From: Tigriopus japonicus | Taxonomy: Eukaryota > Arthropoda > Copepoda > Harpacticoida > Harpacticidae | Direction: 5' to 3' | NCBI GenBank assembly: GCA_010645155.1 | Contig: CM021314.1 | Location: 3,872,746 to 3,936,745 of the forward strand | DNA length: 64,000 nucleotides | In this document: in pieces, positions 42,681 through 52,887 of the stretch | Position numbering within the stretch: position 1 is the stretch's first letter | How the letters are laid out: every line of letters starts with the position of its first letter | The notes under the pieces: model-generated | The model's database searches: none | Told to the model about the DNA's origin: nothing | Seen by the model: the letters and a program-made list of their open reading frames with translations, nothing else | Position numbers and translations under genes: made by a program

Positions 42681-45677
42681 TTGGTAAGCGGTTTTCGAAC
42701 GGTTGAAGTGTGGAGACAATTTGGGGATGGGGATTAATCCAACCCAAATAGGCAGAATACGACCAAGGTTCATCGAGAATGTTGGAAAACCACGGAATAA
42801 TAGTAGGATTAAGGAAGTACTTGAGCTGTTTAAGCACCAATGGAACATGGTGAATGATTATAGGGACGCCAGCCTGCTAAAACAACGAGGTGTCCCAGTT
42901 GGGATTGCTCCGGAACACAGGTCCGAAACGAGAAGATGAGCGAGTTGAGAACGACGAATTGCCCCAGTTTGAATGTGCTCTCTCAGGTAGCAATATTGTC
43001 ATGAGTTGCCAAAGCGGTGATTTTGTAAGGTCCATCCTGGACAACATGAAACGATGATATTCTTTTCATTAAGTTGTCGTTAAGGATGATAAAATTATCC
43101 TCCGTTAGGAGCTTGTGACGTCGTCGATGCTTGACGTCCTTCCTCGAACTTTCCCGATGCTATTCCAAAGTGTTTTGACTTGGTAACAAAAAAGTTGAAT
43201 ACTGTTTCTATGGCTAGGAAATATGAATCCGGGTTTGTCGGAGAGGAATCAAGAGACAGAATGGGATCGAGAATAATGTGAGCCATGTTGAACGATACCA
43301 CAAGCACGGACCATAATCTCGTAGGATTCGGCCCTCGAATTGTCGTTACGATGTTGTTAAAACATGATGAAAAGTGAAGGAATTTGAAAAGTTTGTATGG
43401 TGGAGTAATCGATAGCAGAAACTGAGTTAATAGTCAAGATTCCAAACACAATTCCAAATGGAAGGAGAAGAACCGGGGCACTGTCAACATCACTTACGGA
43501 TTGCTTTCCTCAGTTGTGAGCGATGTGATCGGAGGAGGCTTTGTTGAGTTCCGCCGTGGAAGTGTGCAACAATGGACGTGTCAATAGAGAGTACTGTGTG
43601 CATACCATAGATTTGGGCGAAAACTGTAGCAGAAGAATAAACCAGAATGGGAAGTAGGTTGATCCAATGAGGGGCTTGTTGCGATAGGAAAGCCATTGAA
43701 TCATCAATGAAGGGGGACTGAGAGATATTAGAGGCAGAGAAAACGGTTGGCTTTGCGATTCATGGGTGTGGTAGGATGGACACCCAAATGGTCACCCCAA
43801 GAGAAGGAAAACACACTTAGGATGGTTTTGGTATAAGCGCGGTGATGACTAAAGAATAATTAATTGCATGGCGGAACTGAAGTGTAGTAGTCATTTGGAA
43901 GTACCCTTACAATGAAGAAGGGAGTCATGTGCGTACTTATAAAAATGGAGCCAGCCCTATGAGCTCGAGTACAGGCCACAAGATCTAGAAAGAAACGCGC
44001 ATGGGGAGCTGAATCTTCGTCCTGGCCTTCCATGAATGGAAGATCCATGGAACTGGTATCAGATGAAATGGGAACAGAGCACAGAAATTGCCAGGAATTG
44101 GTTTGACAAAGACTTTAGGCTTGGAATTGTGCCCTCGAATAGCCATTACGACGGTTGTTCCAATTGATGTCGGAACACGTTGTATGATCGATTTCGTTCT
44201 CGAGCTGCCGAAAGAAGAGGTTGAATGATTAAGTGGGATGTTGTGGACGTCTCCCCAAGGAAAGGGAAATTTCTGGAAGCTGGCGAAGGAAAGGCCTCTC
44301 AATAGATCGATCGGTTCCAACGTTGAGGTCCTATACGTGTGGTGGAAATTGCATCGGTAGATTGTTAGCTCCAGTGCAAGTCAGGCGGTTTACGTTGTAC
44401 TGTTTTCTCGATAAAGAAATGAGCGACGTTAGATGTGGGTCAATGTAGACTTGTTGTTAGGATAAGAGAGGCAAATCGGAAGAAGTCAACACAATTGTCA
44501 AAACTCGTCAAGACATCCCCAAGAAGGATGTAATTACTAGATTATACCCTTGCAAAGTTCTGTAAATAAATGCGATGGAAACCTCTACCAACGGGTAAAA
44601 AGGCATTACAGGAAAAGCCAAACTATTGGAGATTTCATCGGAAAAATGGGAGATATGGTTGAGACAAGTGCAACGTCGTAGTCATAGCCACATTGATTTG
44701 AGATCACCAAAAGGTGCTACAGTGGTCAGAAGTCGAATTGAACCAACTCTGAAGATATATGTCATAAAGGGGCGCACTTTCTCCAGAAAAATGGAGAAGA
44801 TATCATTGGTAAAAGTTGTTGAGTGAAGTAAGTGGCGAACCAACGTAAGACATGGGGTTGTTGTTTTTGGTGATGGTGTTGGAGGACATGGAGAATTGCG
44901 GCAGAAACATTTAGTGCATACCTTGAAGTTGTAGATACACCCGAAACAGTAGGAGATTTTCTGAACACCTAGTTGAGCAGAAAACTGGTCCACTTTGATC
45001 TTGAACCCCAAAATGCTGACGGTGGATAATGGTCACAATGTAACGGTAACTTGATGAAACGTCACTCCGATAGTCAGAAGGGTCTACCAATGGCCAAGAG
45101 CTGCCACGGCTCAAAAGGAAGAGCCCGACGCAATGGAGAAAGAGATGTCAGGGCTTGAACACTTGCATGGGATGTGAGTGAGAGGGTGGTCTAATTGGAA
45201 CCGTACGCATGAACATGTCAACACTGAAATGTTACAAATAGCGTGATCGGAGAGTCCATCTCAATCGAATGTTAAAGAGGGCCCTGAGGGCAAAAATTTG
45301 GGGATCCCTTGTGGAGGAGACAGATGTTCAAAAGCCAAATCTTGACGTGAAGGAGACGGTCCACCAATCAGATTGGTTCATCATCAACGGGAAAATGGTC
45401 TCAATAACGTTGTGACTACTTCGTTGAATCTAATTGTGCGATGTCGTTGAAAAGATGGGTGGCGGAATGAATTGGAATCTCCATCTCCCCCACCACTGAA
45501 GGTAGATGAAGCGTGTTTCCTCAGTGAGTCGTTGAAACATGATCGGTGTAAAGGTGATCAGATGTCGGTTAAACCAACAAAGCACCAAAACTTGACACGA
45601 AAGCCCCGAAGAAATGAGGTGCAGAAATCCTCAAAAAGTCGTCATGATTGACATAATACAAGAACGGAAGTTGTTGG

Positions 45678-45769
45678 TCGAGTGTTGGAAGCTTACTGTT
45701 TATTCAATATCTACATGCATATGTACAGTGAAGGCGAGGGTTGGAAGCGAGAACGCAACACCTCCCCCG
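45678..45769 (-). repeat. G2 3' LTR and polypurine tract
   Basis: LTR 45678-45760, then CCTCCCCCG (plus strand), a polypurine tract on the element strand. Confidence 0.88.
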
Positions 45770-45866
45770 AGATTATTGCACAATATATATGGCAATAATA
45801 TTAAAAAATACACAATAAAAAAGGAGTATTATCAACACAATATAGGCGAAAGAATCATATTCGAAA

Positions 45867-46235
45867 CTAGCACGATGCAGAACTTGTACGGTGTCGAAAT
45901 GGTGAAACTGGTCGGCTTGCACGAATAGGTCTTTGCATATTCAACATAGGAGGGGTTTGCCTTGATATAGGGTAAGTGAGATTACACTGGGCCTGGTAAA
46001 AGGTTCGATACATCTCGTGGCGGGCTGTGTGGCCTCGAAATTTGTTCAGGCACCAAAAGACAATCAACAAAAGGACTAGGATCGCAATGATCCCGAATGC
46101 ACCCATTCCAACTGAAGTGACATGGAATTCTATGAAGTGAAATCCAGAACTGGCGGAAGAGGCGTGTTGAGTGTTCTCTTCAGTATGTTGTTGGTGCACA
46201 GAAGTATCCATGTCCCTCCCTGCGCGTTTGCACAT
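45867..46235 (-). CDS. Small transmembrane protein frame in G2 (env-like position)
   Basis: A 122-residue frame between the pol remnant and the 3' LTR, where envelope genes sit in retrovirus-like gypsy elements. A strongly hydrophobic stretch (FGIIAILVLLLIVFW) is followed by a basic cytoplasmic-type tail. There is no signal peptide or clear ectodomain, so it could be the C-terminal remnant of an envelope-like protein or a separate small ORF. Family unknown; no function is claimed. Confidence 0.4.
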   Translation of the reverse strand: MCKRAGRDMDTSVHQQHTEENTQHASSASSGFHFIEFHVTSVGMGAFGIIAILVLLLIVFWCLNKFRGHTARHEMYRTFYQAQCNLTYPISRQTPPMLNMQRPIRASRPVSPFRHRTSSASC

Positions 46236-46237
46236 TA

Positions 46238-46411
46238 TTCACAACTAGAAAATTCTAAAGGAGATTGACTTTTTGCTCTTGATCTCGTATTCTAAGTGAA
46301 CGACGAGGAACTACTGGGGCTTTTTGAGGTGCAGATTCATTTAAATCAAGGCTACGATTTTCAGCTACTGATCAGAAAGGATCTAAATTGATCTCTAAAC
46401 TGGGGTCCATT
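46238..46411 (-). pseudogene. G2 pol C-terminal remnant
   Basis: Minus-strand translation gives PRRSLRIRDQEQK, resembling the basic end of other gypsy integrases in this window (PRRSTRTRKK in G4). It lies just after the abrupt end of the integrase, so an internal deletion removed the segment between them. Confidence 0.5.
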
Positions 46412-48871
46412 TTATGTTATGATGGCTAGAGGCCAGCCAAAAATATTGAACCACTTTTGCAACATTTTGAGTATATCCTCAGTAGTTGTCTTGTTCATCT
46501 TTTCGATGATTAAATATCCCGAAAAGGCATCGACCAAAGCTATGTACTGTTGGCCACCGTATTCAAAAAGATCTGCTCCCATTAATTCGAGAGGGTAGGT
46601 TTGATCTTGTGTATATGTTTGAAGTTGCTCCCTTTGCTGGGAGGGTTTAAATTTTTTGCATGCAAAACAAGCTTGGATGACTTGCTTAATTTCATTGGCC
46701 ATGCCTGGCCAGTAGTAAAGTCGTTTGGCCTGCAAGAGTGTTTTAATGACCCCTTGGTGAGGAATATGTAACCTCTCCAATATCCCAGCTCTAGCTGAAG
46801 CTGGTATAATAATTCGATCTCCCCAAGTTAGGAGTCGAGAGGCTGAGTCATTAGTCTCTAAAATGGACAGCTCAGACCAAATGTTTTTGTACTTCCGGGC
46901 TTCATGTGAGGGTGAAACTTGATCGACCCCTTTCTTTGCCACGAACGCTTCAACTAATGTGTTGTATTTTTCGTCCGTTTTAGCTGCCTTGAGCAAGGAA
47001 TCTAATGCAGGGTCAATAATTATGCGATTGCAAAAAGTATCATCAATTGAAGGGAAAATCGGAGCTCTAGATAAAGCATCAGCGATTAGATGATCTTTTC
47101 CAGCATTCCAAGTTACAGTAAACGAAAAGGAAGCCAAGATTTCTCGGTATTTCAAGATTCTGGAATTACTGATCTCTGTGATATTTTTAGTTAGGACACC
47201 AATTAATGGTTTGTGGTCTGTAATGACATGGAAGTTATCCATTCCGCGTAAGTAATAATCACACTTTTGCACGGCTCTAACTATTGCTAAGCATTCCAAC
47301 TCTATCACAGCATAATTTTGCTGTGTAGATGTGGTCGAAAATGATCCACATTGAATTATACGGGGCCTTAATTTGGCCGTGTCGTAGGTATTATTATATT
47401 GTATCAACATATATCCTAGACCGTGTAAACGTGAGGCATCTGTAAGGAGATGGGTCTCGAGCTGAGGATCAAAAGGATGAACTAACATGGGCGAGGATAA
47501 CAGCTCTCTTGCCTTATCAAATTCCTCTGAAATCTCAGGTGACCATACATACGCTGTATCCTTTTTAAGTAAAGATCTCATACCTTTGGTTATTTGAGCT
47601 AAATCTGGCATAAAATTACCTAACTGATTTGCCAAACCTAGGAAGGATCGAAGGGAAGAAATATCTTTTGGTTGGGGGAAATTTTTCAGGGCCAACATTT
47701 TCTCTGGGTCAGGTTTGACTCCGGAGCCAGAAACAATATATCCAGCAAATTTCACTTCTTTGCCCACACGTAGTTTCTTCTTGGAAATGGTGAGATTGAT
47801 CTCACGACACTTTGATAATATTTGGCACATTCGGGACTTGAGTTCCATATAATTGTCTGCCCATATCAATATGTCATCCACGATTTTGGCTGCCCACGGG
47901 AATGATGTTACGACATAATCTGAGCGTGCGCACCACTCGTCATTCGTCGAACACAATCCCATTGGGCCTCTGCCATATCGTAGTTTTCCCCAAGGAAGGA
48001 GAAAGGTTGTTAGTTTTGACGATTCATCATCCAATTTTATTTGGAAGTACCCCTGAACAGCGTCCATAACTGCAAAGCACTTGGAATCATGACTTATTTT
48101 TCTCATGATATCTGAGGAAGTCGGGAAGGGATGGATAGGTCGGTTCACATGCTTATTTAGTGCCGTAAAGTCCGTCACCAAACGTACGTCCCCATTGGGT
48201 TTGGGGACGAAATGACCTGGGCTTACCCAATCCGTCAAACCGTTCTCCACAATAAGAATGCCATCTTGAATGAGATTATCGGTCAGAGTTCTGGCCTTCT
48301 CTTCATAGTGCACTGGCACAGGCCTAGCACGGGTGAGTCTCAGAGGACGAGTTGGAGGCACGCTCTTCATGGAAATTTTCATGGATGGCCCGCTCATAGG
48401 TAGACTTGGTAAGTCATCACGAATCACATCGGAAAATAGCTTATTCACATCCATAATAACGGATTCAGGGCAAAGTACTTTGGTCTGCCAGCAATTTTGA
48501 TCAGGAAAACCTGAAGGTATTATGCCCAAAGCAACCAAGTCGTGCCATGAAATTAGTATCTCTCCGTGGAGATCTTTTGACACGAGAGGATTGAGGAAAG
48601 CTTTATAAGCCGCTCTTCTTCCGGGAATACATGCTATTAGATTGGCATGACCTTGGCAATCCACTAAATCTCCACTGGCCGTTTTGATTTTACGTCGTTC
48701 ACTACGGTCGATGACGACATTGTATTTTTGAGCTACATCGACAGCAATCGATGAACGAGTAGTTCCCGTGTCAGGTATTGTTTTGTGCCGAAATGGAATG
48801 GATTCGGGGTTTCCGAGGCATTGGAGTTCTAATTGCAACTCCGGTGTGGGGCGATTATTGCCCAACACTAG
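46412..48871 (-). pseudogene. G2 pol: protease, RT, RNase H, truncated integrase
   Basis: Open for about 820 codons in the same frame as gag, after the gag UGA. Protease (IPDTGTTRSS), RT palm (VRLVTDFTALNKHVNRPIH; motif A VMDAVQGYFQ; CSTNDEWC; catalytic KIVDDILI; FAGYIVS; FLGLANQLGNF), RNase H (LLTDASRLHGLGYMLIQ, ELECLAIVRA, TDHKPLIGVL, HLIADALSRAP) and integrase HHCC (H-x3-H ... CFACKKF) and first Asp (GADLFEYGG, DAFSGYL). It stops at FGWPLAIIT, just where TDNGPQF should begin, so the second Asp and the Glu are missing. There is no AUG near its start; the first in-frame AUG lies after the protease, so Pol must come from Gag readthrough. Confidence 0.9.
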
Positions 48872-48874
48872 TCA
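48844..48874 (-). promoter_or_regulatory. Candidate stop-codon readthrough signal UGA-CUA-G plus stem-loop
   Basis: Gag ends AGA TGA CTA G (TGA at 48874-48872) and pol continues in the same frame. UGA CUA G is a well-established leaky stop context in animal and viral mRNAs. Immediately after CUA, GTGTTGGGC (48868-48860) can pair with GCCCCACAC (48852-48844) around a 7-nt loop, with one mismatch in nine. Both elements are visible; the function is inferred. Confidence 0.7.
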
Positions 48875-50209
48875 TCTTGTTGACTCCTCTACATCAACGT
48901 CGTGAGCCCGAACTTGTCTTGCTCGACTTTTTCCACCGCGGCGGATATTAACATTGGTATTTCGTTTATTCAACGCAGCAAGGCAGGCGTTGGGGAAATG
49001 AGTACGAGAACCACAAAGTTTACAATGTGCCTTACTTTTAGCCGGACATCCTGGCGTGAGATGGGATGCACTGGCACATGTAAAACATTTCCCTTTTAGG
49101 TTTTCTGGTGTGGTCATGATCGTGTGAGATTGGGAGGAAGATGAGGAATGGGTGTAGTTCTTGGCTTTGGAATTCGTTTTTGCCACCTTCACCTTGACAG
49201 CACCTCCGGTCATACAAAATTTCTTGGAATTTTTAGTGCTTTCCCAAGTTGTAACTTTGTTTCGGACATCTGCAAATGATGGAGATTTCATATCCAATAA
49301 TTTCCCCAAAAGACTCGGTTCGTTGATGCCAGTCAATACTCGAAAAATTTGAATTTCTTCGCTTGTGAGTGAGGCAAGGTCTGCTTCTGTAGACAGGAGT
49401 AGAAGTTGGTCCAAGTATGCCCCCACTGTATGTCCCTCACTCCTGACACAACTGAAGTATGCTAATCGACGTGTTATTAGAGGATAACGGAGGTTGAACT
49501 GGCATTTTATGAGCTCAACGATCCCACCCTCTTCAAAGATTGGAATGGTCGGATCAGTATCAAACTTAATCCGGTCGGCCAAAGCTGGTGCGAGGAACTG
49601 ACGCACATAAGCAAATTGTTGGTCAGGAGGTGACAAATCGAAGGCGTTTGACCTAATGTAGACGCCCAATTTTTCAATCCAATTCCTTATTTCCACCGAG
49701 GAGTTTTCTAGAGAGAGCACATCTGGTTTCAATGTGTCATTCACGGGGGCTTTGAAAGTCACAGAGTCACTATTTGTACTCTGAGATGGCCCCACTGGTG
49801 TTGCTGTCTTCATGGCCTTGGACATGTCGTCTTGAAACTTGTCATAGATGTCGCTAATATTTGCGATTTTGTCCTCCCATGTTTTTATTCCTTTCGCATC
49901 AAGTGTGGGTCCGGCGATTAGCAATACCCTTCTGTATGCGGCCTCAGCCCGTTGAAATGCGGTAGTTGCTTCTTCAAAATGACGGATTGTCATTTCTGTG
50001 AGGAAAGTGGAAGGAGAAGACAAGAGCGACGTTAATGAACGCTCTAAAATTCGCCCCTTCGAGGTAAATACTCCTCGATATACACGGGCTGAATTTTTGG
50101 CATTTTCGTATGCCTTGGAATCGCCGATGGACGACTCAGGTACATCCGTGACGAAGTCCTCGGCTTTCGTAACCATTTTGGCTGCCATATGTAGTTCAGC
50201 CAAGAGCAC
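48872..50209 (-). CDS. G2 gag with two zinc knuckles
   Basis: An intact 445-residue structural protein. A helical N-terminal part is followed by a capsid-like domain (SVEIRNWIEKLGVYI, QQFAYVRQFLAP, FNLRYPLITRRLAYF, IFRVLTGINEP) and the nucleocapsid knuckles CFTCASASHLTPGC and CKLCGSRTHFPNAC, then a basic RRGGKSRARQ stretch. It ends at a UGA in the UGA-CUA-G context; pol follows in frame. The likely start is the Met at 50209 or one of two closely following Met codons (MAAKMV). Confidence 0.88.
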   Translation of the reverse strand: MLLAELHMAAKMVTKAEDFVTDVPESSIGDSKAYENAKNSARVYRGVFTSKGRILERSLTSLLSSPSTFLTEMTIRHFEEATTAFQRAEAAYRRVLLIAGPTLDAKGIKTWEDKIANISDIYDKFQDDMSKAMKTATPVGPSQSTNSDSVTFKAPVNDTLKPDVLSLENSSVEIRNWIEKLGVYIRSNAFDLSPPDQQFAYVRQFLAPALADRIKFDTDPTIPIFEEGGIVELIKCQFNLRYPLITRRLAYFSCVRSEGHTVGAYLDQLLLLSTEADLASLTSEEIQIFRVLTGINEPSLLGKLLDMKSPSFADVRNKVTTWESTKNSKKFCMTGGAVKVKVAKTNSKAKNYTHSSSSSQSHTIMTTPENLKGKCFTCASASHLTPGCPAKSKAHCKLCGSRTHFPNACLAALNKRNTNVNIRRGGKSRARQVRAHDVDVEESTR

Positions 50210-50374
50210 GAATATAGTTGAACACTAAACACTAAATATGTTTCAGGTCCGTTATTCCTTCACGAGTTCAACGTGAAAAGTCACTTTGTTCTTCTCAAGC
50301 AACAAGCGAAGGCTATGCAGTCCATTTCTCTCTCATACGTAGAGTCGAGAAAAGAGAGTAAGAGGGTCGTTTAG

Positions 50375-50470
50375 ACCGACTGCGCCATCGTGTGTTGGAA
50401 GCTTACTGTTTATTCAATATCTACATGCATATGTACAGTGAAGGCGAGGGTTGGAAGCGAGAACGCAACA
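50375..50470 (-). repeat. G2 5' LTR and tRNA-Ser primer binding site
   Basis: LTR 50388-50470; primer binding site TGGCGCAGTCGGT at 50387-50375 on the minus strand with zero spacer. Confidence 0.9.
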
Positions 50471-50475
50471 GTTGG

Positions 50476-50763
50476 GTACACCACCAAAACTTGGAGCAAA
50501 AAGTCCCACAGAATTGTGGTGCAGATGTCCTCAAAAGGTCTTCAAAATTAACATGATTGAATGGTGGAAGGCGTTTTCACACCACCAAAACTTGGAACAA
50601 AATGTCCCTAAGAATTGTGGTGCAGATGAGGGTTGCAGGAAAGGAATGACACGGCCGCCATCGCCATGTAGTATCAAATGTAGTGTTGGTAAGGCAATAT
50701 AAACTTGAACACATAAAAACTTGTGTCACTGAGGGTTGCAGGCAAGGAATGTCACGATTGCCA
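50476..50763. repeat. ~104-bp repeat flanking G2
   Basis: CACCAAAACTTGGARCAAAA with a following GAATTGTGGTGCAGATG recurs at about 50479 and 50582, and a diverged copy (CACCAAAACTTGACACGAAA) lies on the other side of G2 at about 45586. G2 therefore inserted into a short tandem array. GAGGGTTGCAGGMAAGGAATG also occurs twice (50629 and 50731). Confidence 0.75.
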
Positions 50764-51041
50764 TGTATTGCTCGATTTAGTTCGGTGAGAACTTGGACAC
50801 GAGACTTAGTCAGAAATAAGGAGATTGCAACCAAGCATGGAACAAGTGATCAACTGTCGACCAACAGTCGGACAACTGTCAAAAGACTGCTGTTTGTTAA
50901 GTAGGAATATGGTCTTACATAGTCAAATAAGGCTCAGCCTACTGTATTTGCATGATGCGATGAGTCGCATCTTGTTGGAACATTGAGTCCTTTTTACATC
51001 ATAGGATGGCTTTCTCATGATGGTTCTTTGGTTCATATACA
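50764..51041. repeat. LTR-like dispersed repeat, copy 2
   Basis: 278 bp with TGTAT...ATACA ends, nearly the same as 32224-32497. Read on the minus strand it is followed by TGGCAATCGTGACA, which resembles a tRNA-Arg-type primer site (TGGCGACCGTGACA) with two differences. It may be a solo or orphan LTR. Confidence 0.55.
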
Positions 51042-51480
51042 GGTCACTAACGCCTCGAAATAATCGTTCAACGACGACCATGTGCACAGAACAAGGAAAG
51101 TCAACGATTCCCCAAAGAACTGACCTTGGCAGCAAAGGTACAACATACTTTCACCAAGTGATCTGACAAATAAGTGCACATCATGTGAAAGCACACATCA
51201 TAAATCGAAGAATTGCCCAAAAGGGAAAACCGCCCATTGCACAACTTCCAACAAAAGAGGACATATAAGGGACGTCTGTCTTTCGGCTTATAACAGCCAA
51301 AGGGCTCATGGTAAACAGGTTAAAAATAATCAGTCTCGCACACAGTCCCGAGCATCTTCACCAAGCCCACATTACTCTTCATCTTCAGAGAATGTTTCAA
51401 CAATTAAGACAGTTTAATCGCACTTACCGCACAAACCAACTCCTTTTCTCAATATGAATTACACCACTTAAACTGGACAT
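51042..51480. other. No gene recognised
   Basis: A short unassigned stretch before a gypsy pol fragment. It may be decayed gag/leader of that fragment. Confidence 0.35.
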
Positions 51481-51496
51481 TCTTTCAATTTCTACA

Positions 51497-52430
51497 CAGT
51501 TCCAGACACAGGTGCTTCACGAACAATCATTGCTTACGATGTTGCACGTAAACAAGCAATACCATACCACCCACATAGGCAAATTATCAGAGCCGCAAAT
51601 GGTGGGAAAATGGATTGCAGAGGGCTTACCTTACTCAAAGTCAAGCTGGGGTCCAAAACGGCTAATGTCGACGCCATAGTGAGCAAGGACATTACCAATG
51701 AGGTACTCCTCTCATGGCGTGACATGATAAACCTGGGGATTTTACCAAAATCGTGGCCCGAAATCAAATCCGTGAAGGAAGAACCACCGAAGGTCAAAGA
51801 CTTATTGGACAGTCTTGAGCAAATTTTGCTTGATTTCAAAGATGTCATTTCGGACACACTTCCAGATAGGCCCATGAACGGACCCCTCATGTCAATCAAA
51901 CTTAAAGAAAACGCCCAGCCAACAAAAATTACAAGATCAAGTACGACTCCTTTACATTGGCAAGACAAGTCTGATCAAGTTATCAACAAACTACTCAACG
52001 GGAAAAGCATCGCTCCTGTCAATCACGTAACAGAGTGGATATCACCCACTCATTTCGTTCCAAAGGATGGAGGAAAAGGAGGATTACGGCTTTTCACGGA
52101 CTTCACAAACCAGAACAAGTACGTCCACTGCCCTGTTCACCCCTTCCCATCCGCTAAGGATATCGTGTAGAAAATAGGCCCGGATGTCAAATATTTCTGT
52201 TCCATCGATGCTGTTATAGGGTATTATCAAATCGCCCTGGACGACAAAAGCAGCGATCTCACCACGTTCCTTTTACCACAAGGGAAATTCAAATATTTAC
52301 GAGGACCAATGGGGTTGTCATCGACCATTGACGAATGGTGCAGCCGTTCTGACGCCATCGTGGCGGAATTCCCTTGGGCAGAAAAAATCACAGAAAGAAC
52401 AAAGAAATGGCCAATTTGTTCGCATCAGTA
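51497..52430 (+). pseudogene. Ty3/gypsy pol fragment (protease to mid-RT)
   Basis: A plus-strand relative of G2 pol: protease VPDTGASRTII, VLLSWRDMINLGILP, the RT start ISPTHFVPKDGG and LRLFTDFTNQNKYVH, a TAG at 52168-52170, motif A SIDAVIGYYQIALDD, LPQGKFKYLRGPMGL and DEWCSRSD. It breaks off at FPWAEKI, exactly before the catalytic VDD. No LTRs were found for it. Confidence 0.85.
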
Positions 52431-52569
52431 GTATCTATCAAGTAAATGCGCGCCCAAAGCTGGAATTCTCGGTTCAAGTATTGGACTCTGTAAATATTGG
52501 TGACGCACAATGCATTGAGAAAATTCAACGTTGAGTATCCAAGTGAATTACAAATACGCAAAATATAGA

Positions 52570-52735
52570 TGGTGTATGTTCAATATTGCTCACGCCTTAG
52601 AGGCGCAAATTGTTTCGACCTCTAATTATGACTTTTGTATCCGTGTCCAGCCAGTAAGTAAACGTACTTTGTTGAACCTACAAGACTCGTTATTTCTGCC
52701 TTCCGACGAACACGTCATGGTACAGTCGGTATAAC
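52570..52735 (+). repeat. G3 5' LTR and primer binding site
   Basis: LTR 52570-52717, then TGGTACAGTCGGTATAAC from 52718. Confidence 0.88.
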
Positions 52736-52887
52736 TTGTAGTGATTGTGGAATTGAGAGTTCACATCACTTTTTCAAGATCAACGAACCGTTTGTCGGAG
52801 GAGGGTTCTCTCTGGTTCAAAGCTTTTGCGGCTGAGGAGGAGAACCGTGTTGTGGAAGCGTGCGTGGATATCCATCACTGATCCGGA

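Larger units (their letters stand above)
40687..45672. other. 5-kb region without recognisable genes
   Basis: No intact gene and no domain motif that I can name. Minus-strand frames of 60-110 codons (42628-42840, 43490-43696, 43985-44320, 44682-45011) are Pro- and aromatic-rich and may be pieces of one decayed protein, but no family is recognised. It contains two local tandem duplications (listed) and the edge of a ~104-bp repeat at about 45578-45672. Confidence 0.4.
45673..50475 (-). mobile_element. Ty3/gypsy element G2 with very short LTRs
   Basis: LTRs of only 83 bp at 45678-45760 and 50388-50470, differing at one base, are bounded by the target duplication GTTGG (45673-45677 and 50471-50475). 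The primer binding site TGGCGCAGTCGGT (minus strand, 50375-50387) abuts the LTR with no spacer and matches tRNA-Ser. The polypurine tract is CGGGGGAGG (45761-45769). With these boundaries the element-strand LTR runs TGTTGCG...CGA, i.e. TG...GA and not TG...CA. Gag (445 codons), a UGA-separated pol and a small membrane-protein frame follow in order. The integrase is truncated, so the copy is defective. Confidence 0.92.
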
